Positions 33,401 through 41,686 of a stretch of 64,000 nucleotides of DNA are shown piece after piece; within the stretch, counting starts at the first letter, position 1, and every line of letters begins with the position of its first letter. Source of the DNA: Planococcus rifietoensis (GTDB lineage: Bacteria; Bacillota; Bacilli; Bacillales_A; Planococcaceae); assembly GCF_001465795.2 (NCBI RefSeq), contig NZ_CP013659.2, forward strand, positions 2,870,501-2,934,500, given 5' to 3'. The translations under genes and the position numbers were made by a program. A model generated the notes under the pieces. The model saw only the letters and a program-made list of their open reading frames with translations. It was not told the DNA's origin and ran no database searches.

Positions 33401-33652
33401 GCGAGACAGCGTTATATAAGAACTCCCCTTGCCGACAGATTTATTTTTCGCCATGCGAAATGTTTCTCTTGACCGCAATTCCTGATTTCTATAGCCTTAA
33501 AGGCAGAAACACGAGGGGCTTCCCTACTGACTGGACGATTAAACTGGAGTTTTTATGAAAACTTGAATAACATCAAGTTGCACGTAAAGGAAATGACTCT
33601 ATACATCAAAGATGACTGGCAGGGTCCCCCAGGAGATGGGGAGGAACGAAAG

Positions 33653-34498
33653 ATGAACGATAAACAAAGCATGACTACACACGATTCATTGAAAGCCGTT
33701 TCCTACAAGCTATTTCAAGTAATCAGTAATGAACTCGGTGTCAACACCGCTTATGTAACCCAGAGGGGTCCTACATCGATGAAAATTATCAGTTCATTCA
33801 ATAAAGACCACTACATCATTCCAGAGGGCTATGTTGTGGATTATGACAGCGCGTATTGCCGCTTAATAATCCAAAGTGATCAGGAAGCGATGCACATAAA
33901 GAATTTAGGCTCATTTACGCTTACAAAGGACATGGAAGCGACAGAGGAACTTGAAGTTAAAGGATTTTTGGGCGTGACTTTACGCGATTTCTACGGTGAA
34001 GTCTTCGGCACATTATGCGTCATGGACAAAGAAGAAAAAGATTTTAGCGATAAAGACATCCATTTCCTCAAGCAAATGGCGGAAGTGCTATCATATGTCA
34101 TCCATTTGGATTCTACCTTGGCAGACATCGAGCTGTTGAGCGTGCCGATCATCCCGATTAAAAAAGGCTTAGCGATTTTATCGCTGCAAGGGAATATTAA
34201 TGAAGCACGGTCCCAGAAAATCATGGAAGACACTTTGCATTATGCGGCCGACAAAGGCATCCATTCGTTTGTCATCGACTTGTCGCAATTGATGCTGCTG
34301 GAAAACCAGTTCCCGGATGTCTTAAAGAATTTGGTGTCAGGCTTGAACGTCATGGGCGTCCAGGTCATGATGACCGGCCTCCCGCCTTGGCTCGTTCAAA
34401 TGCCGGGCGTCAGCGAGCACTTATCACAGTTGAAAACCGAGTATGTCGCCGACATTGAATCAGCGTTGAATAAAATCGGTTACAAACTGGAAAAATAA
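33653..34498 (+). CDS. GAF-STAS protein, RsbR-like
   Basis: A 281-residue protein with an N-terminal GAF domain (about residues 15-165: NTAYVTQRGPTSMKI, FYGEVFGTLCVMDKEEKDFSDKD) and a C-terminal STAS domain (about 175-281: SVPIIPIKKGLAILSLQGNINEARSQKIMEDTL, FVIDLSQLMLL). This is the plan of RsbR/RsbS-type stressosome or phosphorylation-controlled proteins; the usual phospho-Ser/Thr position is in DLSQLMLLE, which keeps a Ser. ATG at 33653 follows GGGGAGGA. In 33401-33652 I see no named element. Confidence 0.85.
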   Translation: MNDKQSMTTHDSLKAVSYKLFQVISNELGVNTAYVTQRGPTSMKIISSFNKDHYIIPEGYVVDYDSAYCRLIIQSDQEAMHIKNLGSFTLTKDMEATEELEVKGFLGVTLRDFYGEVFGTLCVMDKEEKDFSDKDIHFLKQMAEVLSYVIHLDSTLADIELLSVPIIPIKKGLAILSLQGNINEARSQKIMEDTLHYAADKGIHSFVIDLSQLMLLENQFPDVLKNLVSGLNVMGVQVMMTGLPPWLVQMPGVSEHLSQLKTEYVADIESALNKIGYKLEK

Positions 34499-34536
34499 AA
34501 GGAAGCGAAAAGCTCAAGGGCTTTTCGCTTCCTTTT
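34497..34536. terminator. Bidirectional terminator
   Basis: A perfect 17-bp stem around a 6-nt loop directly at the stop of the GAF-STAS gene; it also serves the convergent aldo-keto reductase. Confidence 0.9.
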
Positions 34537-34586
34537 GTTATGGCTGGAAAGGCAAACACTCACCTAATGTCAGTGTCTATTTCCCC

Positions 34587-35426
34587 TTAAAAATCAAAGT
34601 TATCCGGATCGGGGCCGACGCGGCGGTCTTCGTTCAATGCCGTAATCTGCTGCATGTCTTCCTCCGTCAATTCAAAATCGAACACTTGTGAGTTTTCCAC
34701 GATGCGCCCTTTATTGGTCGACTTTGGAATGGTCACGACGCCGTTTTGCAGATTCCAGCGCAAAATAACTTGAGCGACCGATTTATCGTATTTCGCTGCG
34801 ATTTCTTTCAGCTCCGTCTGTTCGAGCGCTTCGCCTGCCATGAGCGGCGACCAGGATTCCGTCTGGATGTCGTTTTCGCGGCAGAACGCGAGCAACTTCT
34901 CTTGCGTCAAACGCGGGTGGTACTCGATTTGGTTAACGACCGGCTTGATGTCCGCGCCTTCCATCAGGTCTTCTAGATGATGGATCTGGAAATTGCTGAC
35001 ACCGATCGCTATGACCTGGCCGTCCATATAGAGATGCTCGAGCGCTTTCCATGCTTCTTTGTACTTGCCTTCAACGGGCCAGTGGAGCAAGTACAGGTCC
35101 AGGTACTCCAGCCCCAACTTCCTCAAGCTCGTCCCATAAGCTTGGATGCCGGACGTGTAGCCGAAATCGTCGTTCCATAATTTTGAAGTGATGAACAAGT
35201 CTTCCCTCGAGATCCCCGCCGCTTTCATTCCTTGGCGGATCCCTTCCCCGACACTTTCCTCGTTTCCGTAAATAGCAGCGGTATCGATGCTGCGGTAGCC
35301 GTTGACGATTGCCGTTTTAACGGCTTCAGTCGCTTCAGGTCCGTCTTCTACTCGGAATACGCCCAGGCCAAGCCAAGGCATTTCGCTTCCGTTGTTTAAC
35401 GTGACAGTAGATTGTAAGTTTTTCAT
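34587..35426 (-). CDS. Aldo/keto reductase (YtbE/YvgN-like)
   Basis: A 279-residue aldo-keto reductase with the complete catalytic tetrad Asp48, Tyr53 (DTAAIYGNE), Lys82 (SKLW) and His115 (LLHWP). GVSNFQIHHLEDL and IPKSTNKGRIVENSQVFDFEL (NADPH-binding end) are also present. B. subtilis relatives reduce glyoxal and methylglyoxal. ATG at 35426 follows AGGAGG. A GGGTAT at 35470-35475 (minus) is a perfect sigma-B -10 hexamer but no good -35 lies at the required distance. Confidence 0.92.
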   Translation of the reverse strand: MKNLQSTVTLNNGSEMPWLGLGVFRVEDGPEATEAVKTAIVNGYRSIDTAAIYGNEESVGEGIRQGMKAAGISREDLFITSKLWNDDFGYTSGIQAYGTSLRKLGLEYLDLYLLHWPVEGKYKEAWKALEHLYMDGQVIAIGVSNFQIHHLEDLMEGADIKPVVNQIEYHPRLTQEKLLAFCRENDIQTESWSPLMAGEALEQTELKEIAAKYDKSVAQVILRWNLQNGVVTIPKSTNKGRIVENSQVFDFELTEEDMQQITALNEDRRVGPDPDNFDF

Positions 35427-35616
35427 GAATGGTATCCTCCTATTTCTCGTCTAAAGCAATAAACTTACTATACCCACTTGCCTAAAAAACTATCGTCCGT
35501 AAATGAAAGTACGGTAGTTAATTCACATTTTTTCTTTCCAGCTAAACTTTTTGTTATTTAAAAATAATTTCTCATCACCTCGTTTCAATACCGCAAAGTT
35601 TAATATTCAATTAATA

Positions 35617-35642
35617 GTTTCATTTCGAGACAATTGTGGTAT
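35617..35642 (+). promoter_or_regulatory. Possible sigma-B promoter
   Basis: GTTTCA, 14-nt spacer, TGGTAT matches the GTTTAA-N12..15-GGGTAT consensus at 9 to 10 of 12 positions; it would give a leader of about 230 nt for the MHYT gene. Confidence 0.4.
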
Positions 35643-35793
35643 TCTAATGAAAAATAGCTTTATTTGGGTATTTTTAATGTCAAATGGACCTTTTAAGATT
35701 AGAATTAATCATTTTGCTTAAGTCTTATGACCTTTGAAAATCTTGGGTTTTTTAGTTGTTTTTTAACATTACATTGTGTTTTCGGGATGCCGC

Positions 35794-35824
35794 AACCGTT
35801 TCAGCTATTTCGTAGCTGGCGGTT
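35794..35824 (+). promoter_or_regulatory. Leader hairpin before the MHYT-GGDEF-EAL gene
   Basis: AACCG/CGGTT and CAGCTA/TAGCTG form a two-part stem around TTTCG, followed by TGTTTC. It could be a weak terminator or a leader structure; 52 nt before the start codon. Confidence 0.4.
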
Positions 35825-35875
35825 TGTTTCTATTAACTTAATAGCATTCGCCCCTCAACACATTAAAGAAAGAGC

Positions 35876-38308
35876 GTGAGTCCCATAACAGATCTCGTCA
35901 GTTCGTATAACCTTCCCCTCGTCGCCCTTTCCATCTTGGTTGCCGTGTTCTCTGCCTCTGTTGCACTCGATATCAGCAGCCGCTTAAAATACGCCAAAAA
36001 CGTATCGCACCTGCGCTGGATTACAGCGGGTGCTTTTATTCTGGGGCTCGGCATCTGGTCGATGCATTTCATCGGCATGCTGGCGTTTCATTTGCCGGTC
36101 GAAGTCTCTTACCATTTCGGCCTGGTTTTATTGTCGATTGTACCAGCGGTTATTTCTTGTGCAATCGCCTTCTACCTCATTAGCAAGCCCTCCGTCACTT
36201 GGCGCAACCTGTTCACGGGAGCGTTTTTCATCAGCGCCGGAATCGTATCGATGCATTACATCGGCATGGACGCTATGCGCATGGATGCGATGATTTCCTA
36301 CGACCCGTTGATGTGGGCTTTGTCAGCGCTCATTGCCTTCGCCGCTTCGTTTATCGGTTTGGCATTGCTGTTCTACATTCCAAATGTCCCGAGATTTCAC
36401 TGGCGCAAGCTAGCTGGTGCAGTTTTGATCGGGCTCGCGGTTTCCGGCATGCATTATACCGGCATGGCCGCAGCGGATTTTTCACAAATGGATCACTCAG
36501 CTATCGGCCATAGCGCACCATTCTCGGTCAATAGTACGCTTCTCGCCTATGGCATCGGGGGCGGCATGCTGATGCTTTTCGTACTGACGCTTGCAAGTGT
36601 ACGGACGGATCGCCGTTTGGAGATGCAATCGGAAGAATCCGAGATGAAATTCAAATCCGTCATCGAATCTGCAAAAGATGCGATTATCGTAGCGGATTTT
36701 CAAGGCGCGATCGTTCAGTGGAACCAAGGCGCTGAAATGATTTTCGGCTATAGCGAAAAAGAAATTCTGGGACGCAATATCAGCGTCATCATTCCGGACC
36801 GCTTTAAGGAAGCACATGAAAAAGGCATGGAAGCCTATCGCAAGACGCGTGAGCCCCATGTCATCGGAAGCACCGTCGAATTGACAGGTTGCCGCAAAGG
36901 CGGCAGCGAATTCCAGCTCGAGATGTCGGTCGGCACATGGGAAACGGAAAAAGGCGTCTTCTTCAGCAGCATCCTTCGCGATGTCACCGAACGCAAAGCG
37001 TCAGAAGACAAAATCAATGATCTTGTCTATTTAGACCCTTTGACTGGCTTGCCAAACCGCCGTTTGTTCAATGACCGCCTCGATTCGTTGCTGCGCCAAG
37101 CAGATGAGCGCGGCTTGAATTTTTCGCTCTTCTATATGGATTTGGATAATTTCAAGATGATCAACGACCGCTTCGGGCATTCCATCGGCGATCTCTTTTT
37201 ACAAAGTGTCGCCAGCCGCCTCGAAGCCCAAATCAGCCCGAAAGATACACTCTCTCGGCTGGGCGGCGACGAATTCATACTGCTTTTGCCAAACACCGAA
37301 TACAACAAAGCCGCCGATCGGGCACACGAACTGATCAACGCTTTAAATGCCCCGTTCCGCTTTGAAAATGAAGAAATCTTCACGAGTGTGTCGGTCGGCA
37401 TCAGCATGTTCCCTTCAGATGGTGACGATTCCGAGACTTTGGTGAAGAACGCCGACATCGCGATGTATCAGGCAAAAGAAGGCGGAAAGAACGCTTTCCA
37501 ATTTTTCACGCGTGAAATGAACGAAACGATCGACCGGAAATCGAGGCTCGCCACAGGCTTGCGGAAAGGCTTGGAACAAGGTGAATTCACCATCCATTAT
37601 CAACCGCAAATCAGCCTGAAAACCGAAGAAATTATCGGCGTGGAAGCCTTGCTCAGATGGAATCATCCTGAATGGGGGCCGATTTCGCCTGCAGAATTCA
37701 TTCCAATTGCTGAAGAAACCGGCAGCATCACGAAAATTGGTGAATTTGTATTGGAAGAAGCGTGCCGCCAAAATAAATACTGGCAGGACATAGGGCTCGC
37801 CCCGTTCCGCGTAGCGGTCAATATTTCCGCTCGCCAGTTTGCGCAAAAGGATTTGACCGAGGTCGTCAGCACAATCTTGAAAAAAACCGGTTTGGCCGCA
37901 CGGTATTTGGAACTGGAACTGACGGAAACGATCATTCAGAATGCGGATAGCGCACTCACCACCATGGAAGAACTGGCGGCGCTCGGCGTCCATTTATCAA
38001 TCGATGATTTTGGCACCGGCTATTCGTCACTCAGCTATTTGAAACTGTTCCCGATCGACAGCTTGAAGATCGACCAGCACTTTACCCGAAATATCAAAAG
38101 CGATTCAAAAGATGCCGCACTCGTCAAAACCATCATTCGCATGGCGCATGACCTGGAATTGAACGTCATCGCAGAAGGCGTAGAAACAGCCGAACAGCTG
38201 GACTTTTTGAAATCCGAACAATGCAACCAGGCACAAGGCTATTACTTCAACCGCCCGCTGCCGGCACAGGACATTGAGGAAATTTACTATACGACGAAAC
38301 TAGCTTGA
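35876..38308 (+). CDS. MHYT-PAS-GGDEF-EAL c-di-GMP turnover protein
   Basis: An 810-residue membrane protein. Residues 10-245 form seven helices with three MHYT motifs (MHFI 63-66, MHYI 126-129, MHYT 192-195), thought to bind metal and sense gases. A PAS domain (about 255-375) follows, then GGDEF with intact RLGGDEF at 461-467, then EAL with intact EALLRW at 590-595 plus DDFGTGYSSL, KIDQ and EGVET. Both active sites look functional, so it could make or degrade c-di-GMP depending on signal. GTG start at 35876 with a weak purine-rich site. No neighbouring c-di-GMP effector is evident. Confidence 0.92.
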   Translation: MSPITDLVSSYNLPLVALSILVAVFSASVALDISSRLKYAKNVSHLRWITAGAFILGLGIWSMHFIGMLAFHLPVEVSYHFGLVLLSIVPAVISCAIAFYLISKPSVTWRNLFTGAFFISAGIVSMHYIGMDAMRMDAMISYDPLMWALSALIAFAASFIGLALLFYIPNVPRFHWRKLAGAVLIGLAVSGMHYTGMAAADFSQMDHSAIGHSAPFSVNSTLLAYGIGGGMLMLFVLTLASVRTDRRLEMQSEESEMKFKSVIESAKDAIIVADFQGAIVQWNQGAEMIFGYSEKEILGRNISVIIPDRFKEAHEKGMEAYRKTREPHVIGSTVELTGCRKGGSEFQLEMSVGTWETEKGVFFSSILRDVTERKASEDKINDLVYLDPLTGLPNRRLFNDRLDSLLRQADERGLNFSLFYMDLDNFKMINDRFGHSIGDLFLQSVASRLEAQISPKDTLSRLGGDEFILLLPNTEYNKAADRAHELINALNAPFRFENEEIFTSVSVGISMFPSDGDDSETLVKNADIAMYQAKEGGKNAFQFFTREMNETIDRKSRLATGLRKGLEQGEFTIHYQPQISLKTEEIIGVEALLRWNHPEWGPISPAEFIPIAEETGSITKIGEFVLEEACRQNKYWQDIGLAPFRVAVNISARQFAQKDLTEVVSTILKKTGLAARYLELELTETIIQNADSALTTMEELAALGVHLSIDDFGTGYSSLSYLKLFPIDSLKIDQHFTRNIKSDSKDAALVKTIIRMAHDLELNVIAEGVETAEQLDFLKSEQCNQAQGYYFNRPLPAQDIEEIYYTTKLA

Positions 38309-38426
38309 TAGTTGTGGTTATATTTGCAGAGCAGGTTTGTTGCTAATGAACTGTAGACTATCCAGCACTCGCCTAACCTATAACTCTTCACCAAGCGTCT
38401 ATTGTTTCAACTAGGGGGATATAAAC

Positions 38427-38732
38427 ATGAAAAGCTCAATGTTTATTTTAGTGATTGCCCTTCTTGTTATTGGTGGTTATTTCTATTTGGAGCACAAGGC
38501 AAATGAAACGGCCGCATTCAACCACGCCAAAGAGCATGTAATCACTCATTACAGCGAAGACGATAGTTTATTTCATGGCGGCACGAGATACGATTATGGG
38601 GGAGGTAATTATTTCGTCATTGTCCAAAACCTACAAGATAAGAAATATTATTTGGAAGTAAAAATTGATAGCGACCGCTTTTTGGTATCAATTTCGGACA
38701 ACTCATCTAAAATAACGAATTCCAAAAAATAA
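38427..38732 (+). CDS. Hypothetical membrane-anchored protein
   Basis: A 101-residue protein with one N-terminal transmembrane helix (residues 4-21) and a short extracytoplasmic domain containing HYSEDDSLFHGGTRYDYGGGNYFVIVQ and KYYLEVKIDSDRF, which looks like a small beta domain. No cleavage site is convincing. ATG at 38427 follows AGGGGGA. It precedes another small membrane gene by 25 nt, likely one operon. Function unknown. Confidence 0.7.
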   Translation: MKSSMFILVIALLVIGGYFYLEHKANETAAFNHAKEHVITHYSEDDSLFHGGTRYDYGGGNYFVIVQNLQDKKYYLEVKIDSDRFLVSISDNSSKITNSKK

Positions 38733-38757
38733 TCGATATTCAAAGGGGAAGTAGCTG

Positions 38758-39006
38758 ATGGCAGCGGACCAAAAACCATTCAAGCCCAATCCAAAGATCG
38801 AATATCCTCTGTACGCTCTATATATCTTTATGATGATCTTGTCATTTTACTGGAGAGAATTATTCCCCTTCACCTTCCTTGTCCCTGCAGGAATTTTTTT
38901 GATCAGGAGGTTCCAAACCCTTCAGATGAACAATAAAAAAGAAATGTATGGCTTCTTGCTAATAGCCATTATTTTTTTCATAGGCGCTCTCGTTGCAAAA
39001 CCGTAA
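38758..39006 (+). CDS. Small membrane protein, function unknown
   Basis: An 82-residue protein with three hydrophobic stretches (about residues 17-28, 36-47 and 64-80) separated by basic loops, so probably three helices. ATG at 38758 follows AAAGGGGA. The operon ends with a strong terminator after it. No family recognised. Confidence 0.65.
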   Translation: MAADQKPFKPNPKIEYPLYALYIFMMILSFYWRELFPFTFLVPAGIFLIRRFQTLQMNNKKEMYGFLLIAIIFFIGALVAKP

Positions 39007-39026
39007 AGAATTTACTTATATTATTT

Positions 39027-39078
39027 AAAAAAGAAGCCAGGAGACACTGCCACAGACAGCGTCTCCTCGCTTCTTTTT
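39027..39078. terminator. Bidirectional terminator
   Basis: AAAAAAGAAGC pairs with GCTTCTTTTT and GGAGAC with GTCTCC, an interrupted long stem with flanking A and T tracts; shared with the convergent anti-sigma gene. Confidence 0.8.
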
Positions 39079-39085
39079 AATGTGT

Positions 39086-40090
39086 TTACTCTTCTTCCCA
39101 ATTCCACAATTCGACTTGTCCCAATTGCTCACCGGCTACCATCGCTTCCTCTTCCAGCTTCAACAATTCTTTGACCGGGCCCGTGACCACAGCACCGTAT
39201 ACCATAAAGCCGTTTTCTTCCATATACTCATAGCGTTCGTTCAAATAACTCAGGCCTAAAAATCTTTCATAATAAGAGGCAGATTTTTCTTCGAGCAAAG
39301 TTTCCATATTGGCCATCATCATCTGTTGGCTGTCTTGTATAGTCTCAGAATCAAGCCGGTAGATAGAAGAAAAAGATCGGAAATCATCGGAAACGCTTTG
39401 CCCTCCTGTCAGGCCGAAGAGAGTGTTTACGGATAAATCGTCACCGCCGCCTCCCCAGCCATCTGGCGTGAACGTTTCAAATTCACCCGTATGCAGCGGC
39501 ATCCACAAAACGTCGATATCATAAGGTTCCAATTGCGCTACCAACTCTTCAGGTGTCATGAAGCGATCTGTTGAAAAGGCTACTTCCGCCACGGTGCCTT
39601 CGTGCAGCTTGTCCAGTGTGTTCCAGACATCAGGCTGGCCGTAAGCTTTCAGTGAATTGCCGTTGCGCGGATCTTGCGGATAGAAAAAGAAGAAACGATC
39701 GAGTTCATCTCTCGAAGGGGTTTGGTACTCGATAGACGACAGGCTGTTTGCTAAGCGCTTCGTCACTTGCGCTTCCCCTACAACCATTTCCTTCTTGCCC
39801 ACTGTCCTGACCAAAGGATAGGAAAATGCACTGGTCCCTAAGGGAGAAATTTCTTCTTCTTCGAACCCAAACGCCCCGCGGACATTGGGCACCGTCCAAT
39901 CCAAAGCAAGTTTCGTATAGTAGTCATTTTCTTCTGCCACATGCAGCCCATCCGTAATAAATGCCAAAGCGATCATATAAGCGCCGTATAGTAGCACCCC
40001 AATCATTAATATACGGAGAATGCGAACAGTTAAAACAAAACGGGATTTCTTCAGTATTTTCTTTTCCAAGGCTTCATTCCATTCTGTCAT
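39086..40090 (-). CDS. Anti-sigma factor of the ECF pair
   Basis: A 334-residue protein with one transmembrane helix (about residues 20-42) and a large extracytoplasmic domain, matching the sigma-factor-regulator N-/C-terminal family that partners ECF sigma factors in Bacillota. It contains acidic glycine-rich loops (TPDGWGGGGDDLS). It presumably holds the sigma factor at the membrane until an envelope signal arrives. The start, ATG 40090 (or 40093), follows AAAGGG and lies inside the end of the sigma gene, so the two are translationally coupled. Confidence 0.82.
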   Translation of the reverse strand: MTEWNEALEKKILKKSRFVLTVRILRILMIGVLLYGAYMIALAFITDGLHVAEENDYYTKLALDWTVPNVRGAFGFEEEEISPLGTSAFSYPLVRTVGKKEMVVGEAQVTKRLANSLSSIEYQTPSRDELDRFFFFYPQDPRNGNSLKAYGQPDVWNTLDKLHEGTVAEVAFSTDRFMTPEELVAQLEPYDIDVLWMPLHTGEFETFTPDGWGGGGDDLSVNTLFGLTGGQSVSDDFRSFSSIYRLDSETIQDSQQMMMANMETLLEEKSASYYERFLGLSYLNERYEYMEENGFMVYGAVVTGPVKELLKLEEEAMVAGEQLGQVELWNWEEE

Positions 40091-40604
40091 CATGCCACCC
40101 TTTCTGTTGTGCAATCGTCTCCAGTTTTTTTCGTGACCGATGTAACATAACTTTCACTTGATCCACTGATAAATCCATCGCTGTTGCTATTTCAGAATAA
40201 CTAAATTCCGCCACTTCCCTTAAATAGAGAATCGTCCGGTAGTGTTCCGGCAAATAATCGAACAGCATATTCAAGTCGTCCCGTTGCTCTTGCGCCAAAG
40301 CGGTATCTTCCGGTAACCCATACGGGCTGATCATTTCCTCAGCCGGCTTGAATCTATTCACTAACGGAATGCTTTCCCTTCTCTTGCGTTTGCGCCATTC
40401 ATCAATATAAATATTACGCGCCACCTTAAAAAGCCACGCCCGCGCTTGTTCTCCTTGGTAGGTGTGAAGTGAAATCGTTGCCCTGACAAATGTTTCTTGG
40501 GTCAGATCTTCGGCCAGGTGGGAAGAACCTGATAACTTCCAAAGAAAATAATAAAGGGGTTTTGAGTACAGTTTAAAAAGCTGTTCCAGCTGTTGATTTT
40601 TCAT
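40074..40604 (-). CDS. ECF RNA polymerase sigma factor
   Basis: A 176-residue ECF sigma. Region 2 is seen in YYFLWKLSGSSHLAEDLTQETFVRA and ARAWLFKVARNIYIDEWRKRKRR; region 4 in LPEHYRTILYLREVAEFSYSEIATAMDLSVDQVKVMLHRSRKKLE. It is followed by an overlapping anti-sigma gene. Upstream, TGTAAC-N16-CGTGTA at 40634-40661 looks like an autoregulatory ECF promoter. ATG at 40604 follows AAGGGGG. Resembles SigM/SigY-like cell-envelope sigma factors; the regulon is unknown. Confidence 0.92.
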   Translation of the reverse strand: MKNQQLEQLFKLYSKPLYYFLWKLSGSSHLAEDLTQETFVRATISLHTYQGEQARAWLFKVARNIYIDEWRKRKRRESIPLVNRFKPAEEMISPYGLPEDTALAQEQRDDLNMLFDYLPEHYRTILYLREVAEFSYSEIATAMDLSVDQVKVMLHRSRKKLETIAQQKGWHDDRME

Positions 40605-40633
40605 CCTATCCCCCTTTATCGACCTCTACTGTT

Positions 40634-40661
40634 TACACGTTCACCTTTCAATAATGTTACA
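40634..40661 (-). promoter_or_regulatory. ECF-type autoregulatory promoter
   Basis: On the minus strand TGTAAC, 16-nt spacer, CGTGTA; compare the Bacillus ECF consensus TGAAAC-N16-CGTCTA. It is 30 nt before the sigma-factor ATG. Confidence 0.65.
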
Positions 40662-40747
40662 GTTTTCTTGAAATAATTTGTAAAAAGAATACTTTCCCTC
40701 TTCCTGTAACTGGATAAAATTATTTTATTTCGGCACACAAAATTGTG

Positions 40748-40775
40748 TTGACTTTTCCAAATAGAGGCGTATATT
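40748..40775 (+). promoter_or_regulatory. Sigma-A promoter of the Ktr operon
   Basis: TTGACT, 16-nt spacer, TATATT. The expected transcript start near 40782 is about 16 nt before the c-di-AMP riboswitch. Confidence 0.7.
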
Positions 40776-40797
40776 TTAGCTTGTACAACAGAATCCA

Positions 40798-40936
40798 CCT
40801 TTTATATCGCTGAGACAGAATGAATTTCTGTGCGGGGGAACCAATTCGATCGCAACTTGATCTCGGGGTGAATCTTCATTTTTGAAGAAGGGGTACTCTC
40901 CATCCCTAATCCGACAGCTAACCTCGTAAGCGTAGA
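40798..40936 (+). ncRNA. ydaO/yuaA-class c-di-AMP riboswitch
   Basis: The leader matches the conserved core of the ydaO/yuaA riboswitch in order: ATCGCTGAGACAG, TGTGCGGGGGAACCA, GGGGTGAATC, GGGGTACTCTC, ATCCGACAGCTAACCTCG and GTAAGCGT closing helix P1. This class binds two molecules of c-di-AMP and turns expression off when c-di-AMP is high; the yuaA (ktrA) leader of B. subtilis is the type example. Here it precedes a KtrAB-type K+ uptake operon, so the logic is conserved. Confidence 0.93.
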
Positions 40937-40942
40937 AAAGAG

Positions 40943-40985
40943 AGAAAAGGTCTATCTCAGACCGTTTCTTTGAAATGGTTTTTTT
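40943..40985 (+). terminator. Riboswitch expression-platform terminator
   Basis: AGAAAAGGTCT pairs with AGACCGTTTCT (40943-40969), followed after 9 nt by a run of seven T. It likely forms when c-di-AMP is bound to the riboswitch just upstream. Confidence 0.65.
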
Positions 40986-41019
40986 GTGCTCAAATTTAAG
41001 AGAAAAGAGTGGAAGAGAA

Positions 41020-41685
41020 ATGAGATGGAACAAGAAGCAGTTCGCAGTGATCGGATTAGGAAGATTCGGGGGCAGCATTTGCAAAGAACTGCATCAAATG
41101 GGTCACGATGTACTGGCAATAGACCGCGACGAGAAAAAAGTATTGGAGTTCGCGGCGTTTTCTTCCCACGCACTTCAATTGGATTCGACCAACGAGTCAG
41201 CTCTGAAGCGATCGGGCATTACCAATTTTGAAAATGTCATCGTCGCAATCGGCGAAGATATCCAATCGAGCATCTTGACGACACTCGTTTTGAAGGATTT
41301 GCAAATTCCGAAAGTGTACGTTAAAGCCCAGAACCATTATCACCAGAAAGTTTTGATGAAGATCGGTGTGGAGCAAGTCGTCCAGCCAGAGATTGAAATG
41401 GGCAAGAAAATGGCTGAACATCTAGGGTCTCAAAAAATCATCGATTCGATCGATCTTTCTGCAGACTATAGCATTACCGAATTAATGGCTACGCCGAAAG
41501 TTAATCGGAAGTCTTTGAACGATCTGAAGATCCGCTTGAAATTCGGCGTGACCGTCCTTGCCATTAAACGCGGGGAGAAATTGAATGTTTCCCCTTTGCC
41601 GGATGACATCTTGCAGGCAGGAGATGTTTTGACGGTGCTCGGAACAAAGAAAGATATCCACCAATTCGACCGGGCAGGTTTATAA
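41020..41685 (+). CDS. Ktr potassium uptake regulatory subunit (KtrA/KtrC type)
   Basis: A 221-residue cytosolic gating-ring protein. An RCK_N Rossmann domain (VIGLGRFGGSICKELHQMGHDV, acidic Asp at the end of strand 2) binds ATP/ADP, and an RCK_C domain (KSLNDLKIRLKFGVTVLAIKRGEK) is the likely c-di-AMP-binding lobe. It controls the membrane subunit encoded 1 nt downstream. Expression is under the c-di-AMP riboswitch. ATG at 41020 follows GTGGAAGAGA; the longer frame to 40975 begins inside the terminator and is rejected. Confidence 0.92.
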   Translation: MRWNKKQFAVIGLGRFGGSICKELHQMGHDVLAIDRDEKKVLEFAAFSSHALQLDSTNESALKRSGITNFENVIVAIGEDIQSSILTTLVLKDLQIPKVYVKAQNHYHQKVLMKIGVEQVVQPEIEMGKKMAEHLGSQKIIDSIDLSADYSITELMATPKVNRKSLNDLKIRLKFGVTVLAIKRGEKLNVSPLPDDILQAGDVLTVLGTKKDIHQFDRAGL

Positions 41686-41686
41686 A

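Larger units (their letters stand above)
35427..35875. other. 449-bp AT-rich intergenic region
   Basis: No reading frame with a ribosome site was found. It holds the possible sigma-B promoter at 35617 and the hairpin at 35794, both on the side of the MHYT-GGDEF-EAL gene. No c-di-GMP riboswitch consensus was recognised. Confidence 0.6.

Noticed and set aside
35427..35875. c-di-GMP riboswitch upstream of the GGDEF-EAL gene
   Set aside because: The conserved class I or II core was not found; only a simple hairpin is present.
38309..38426. Additional gene between the MHYT gene and the small membrane genes
   Set aside because: No frame with a ribosome site; only short open stretches.
40975..41019. 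Longer Ktr regulatory subunit from GTG/ATG at 40975
   Set aside because: It would start within the riboswitch terminator region and lacks a ribosome site.
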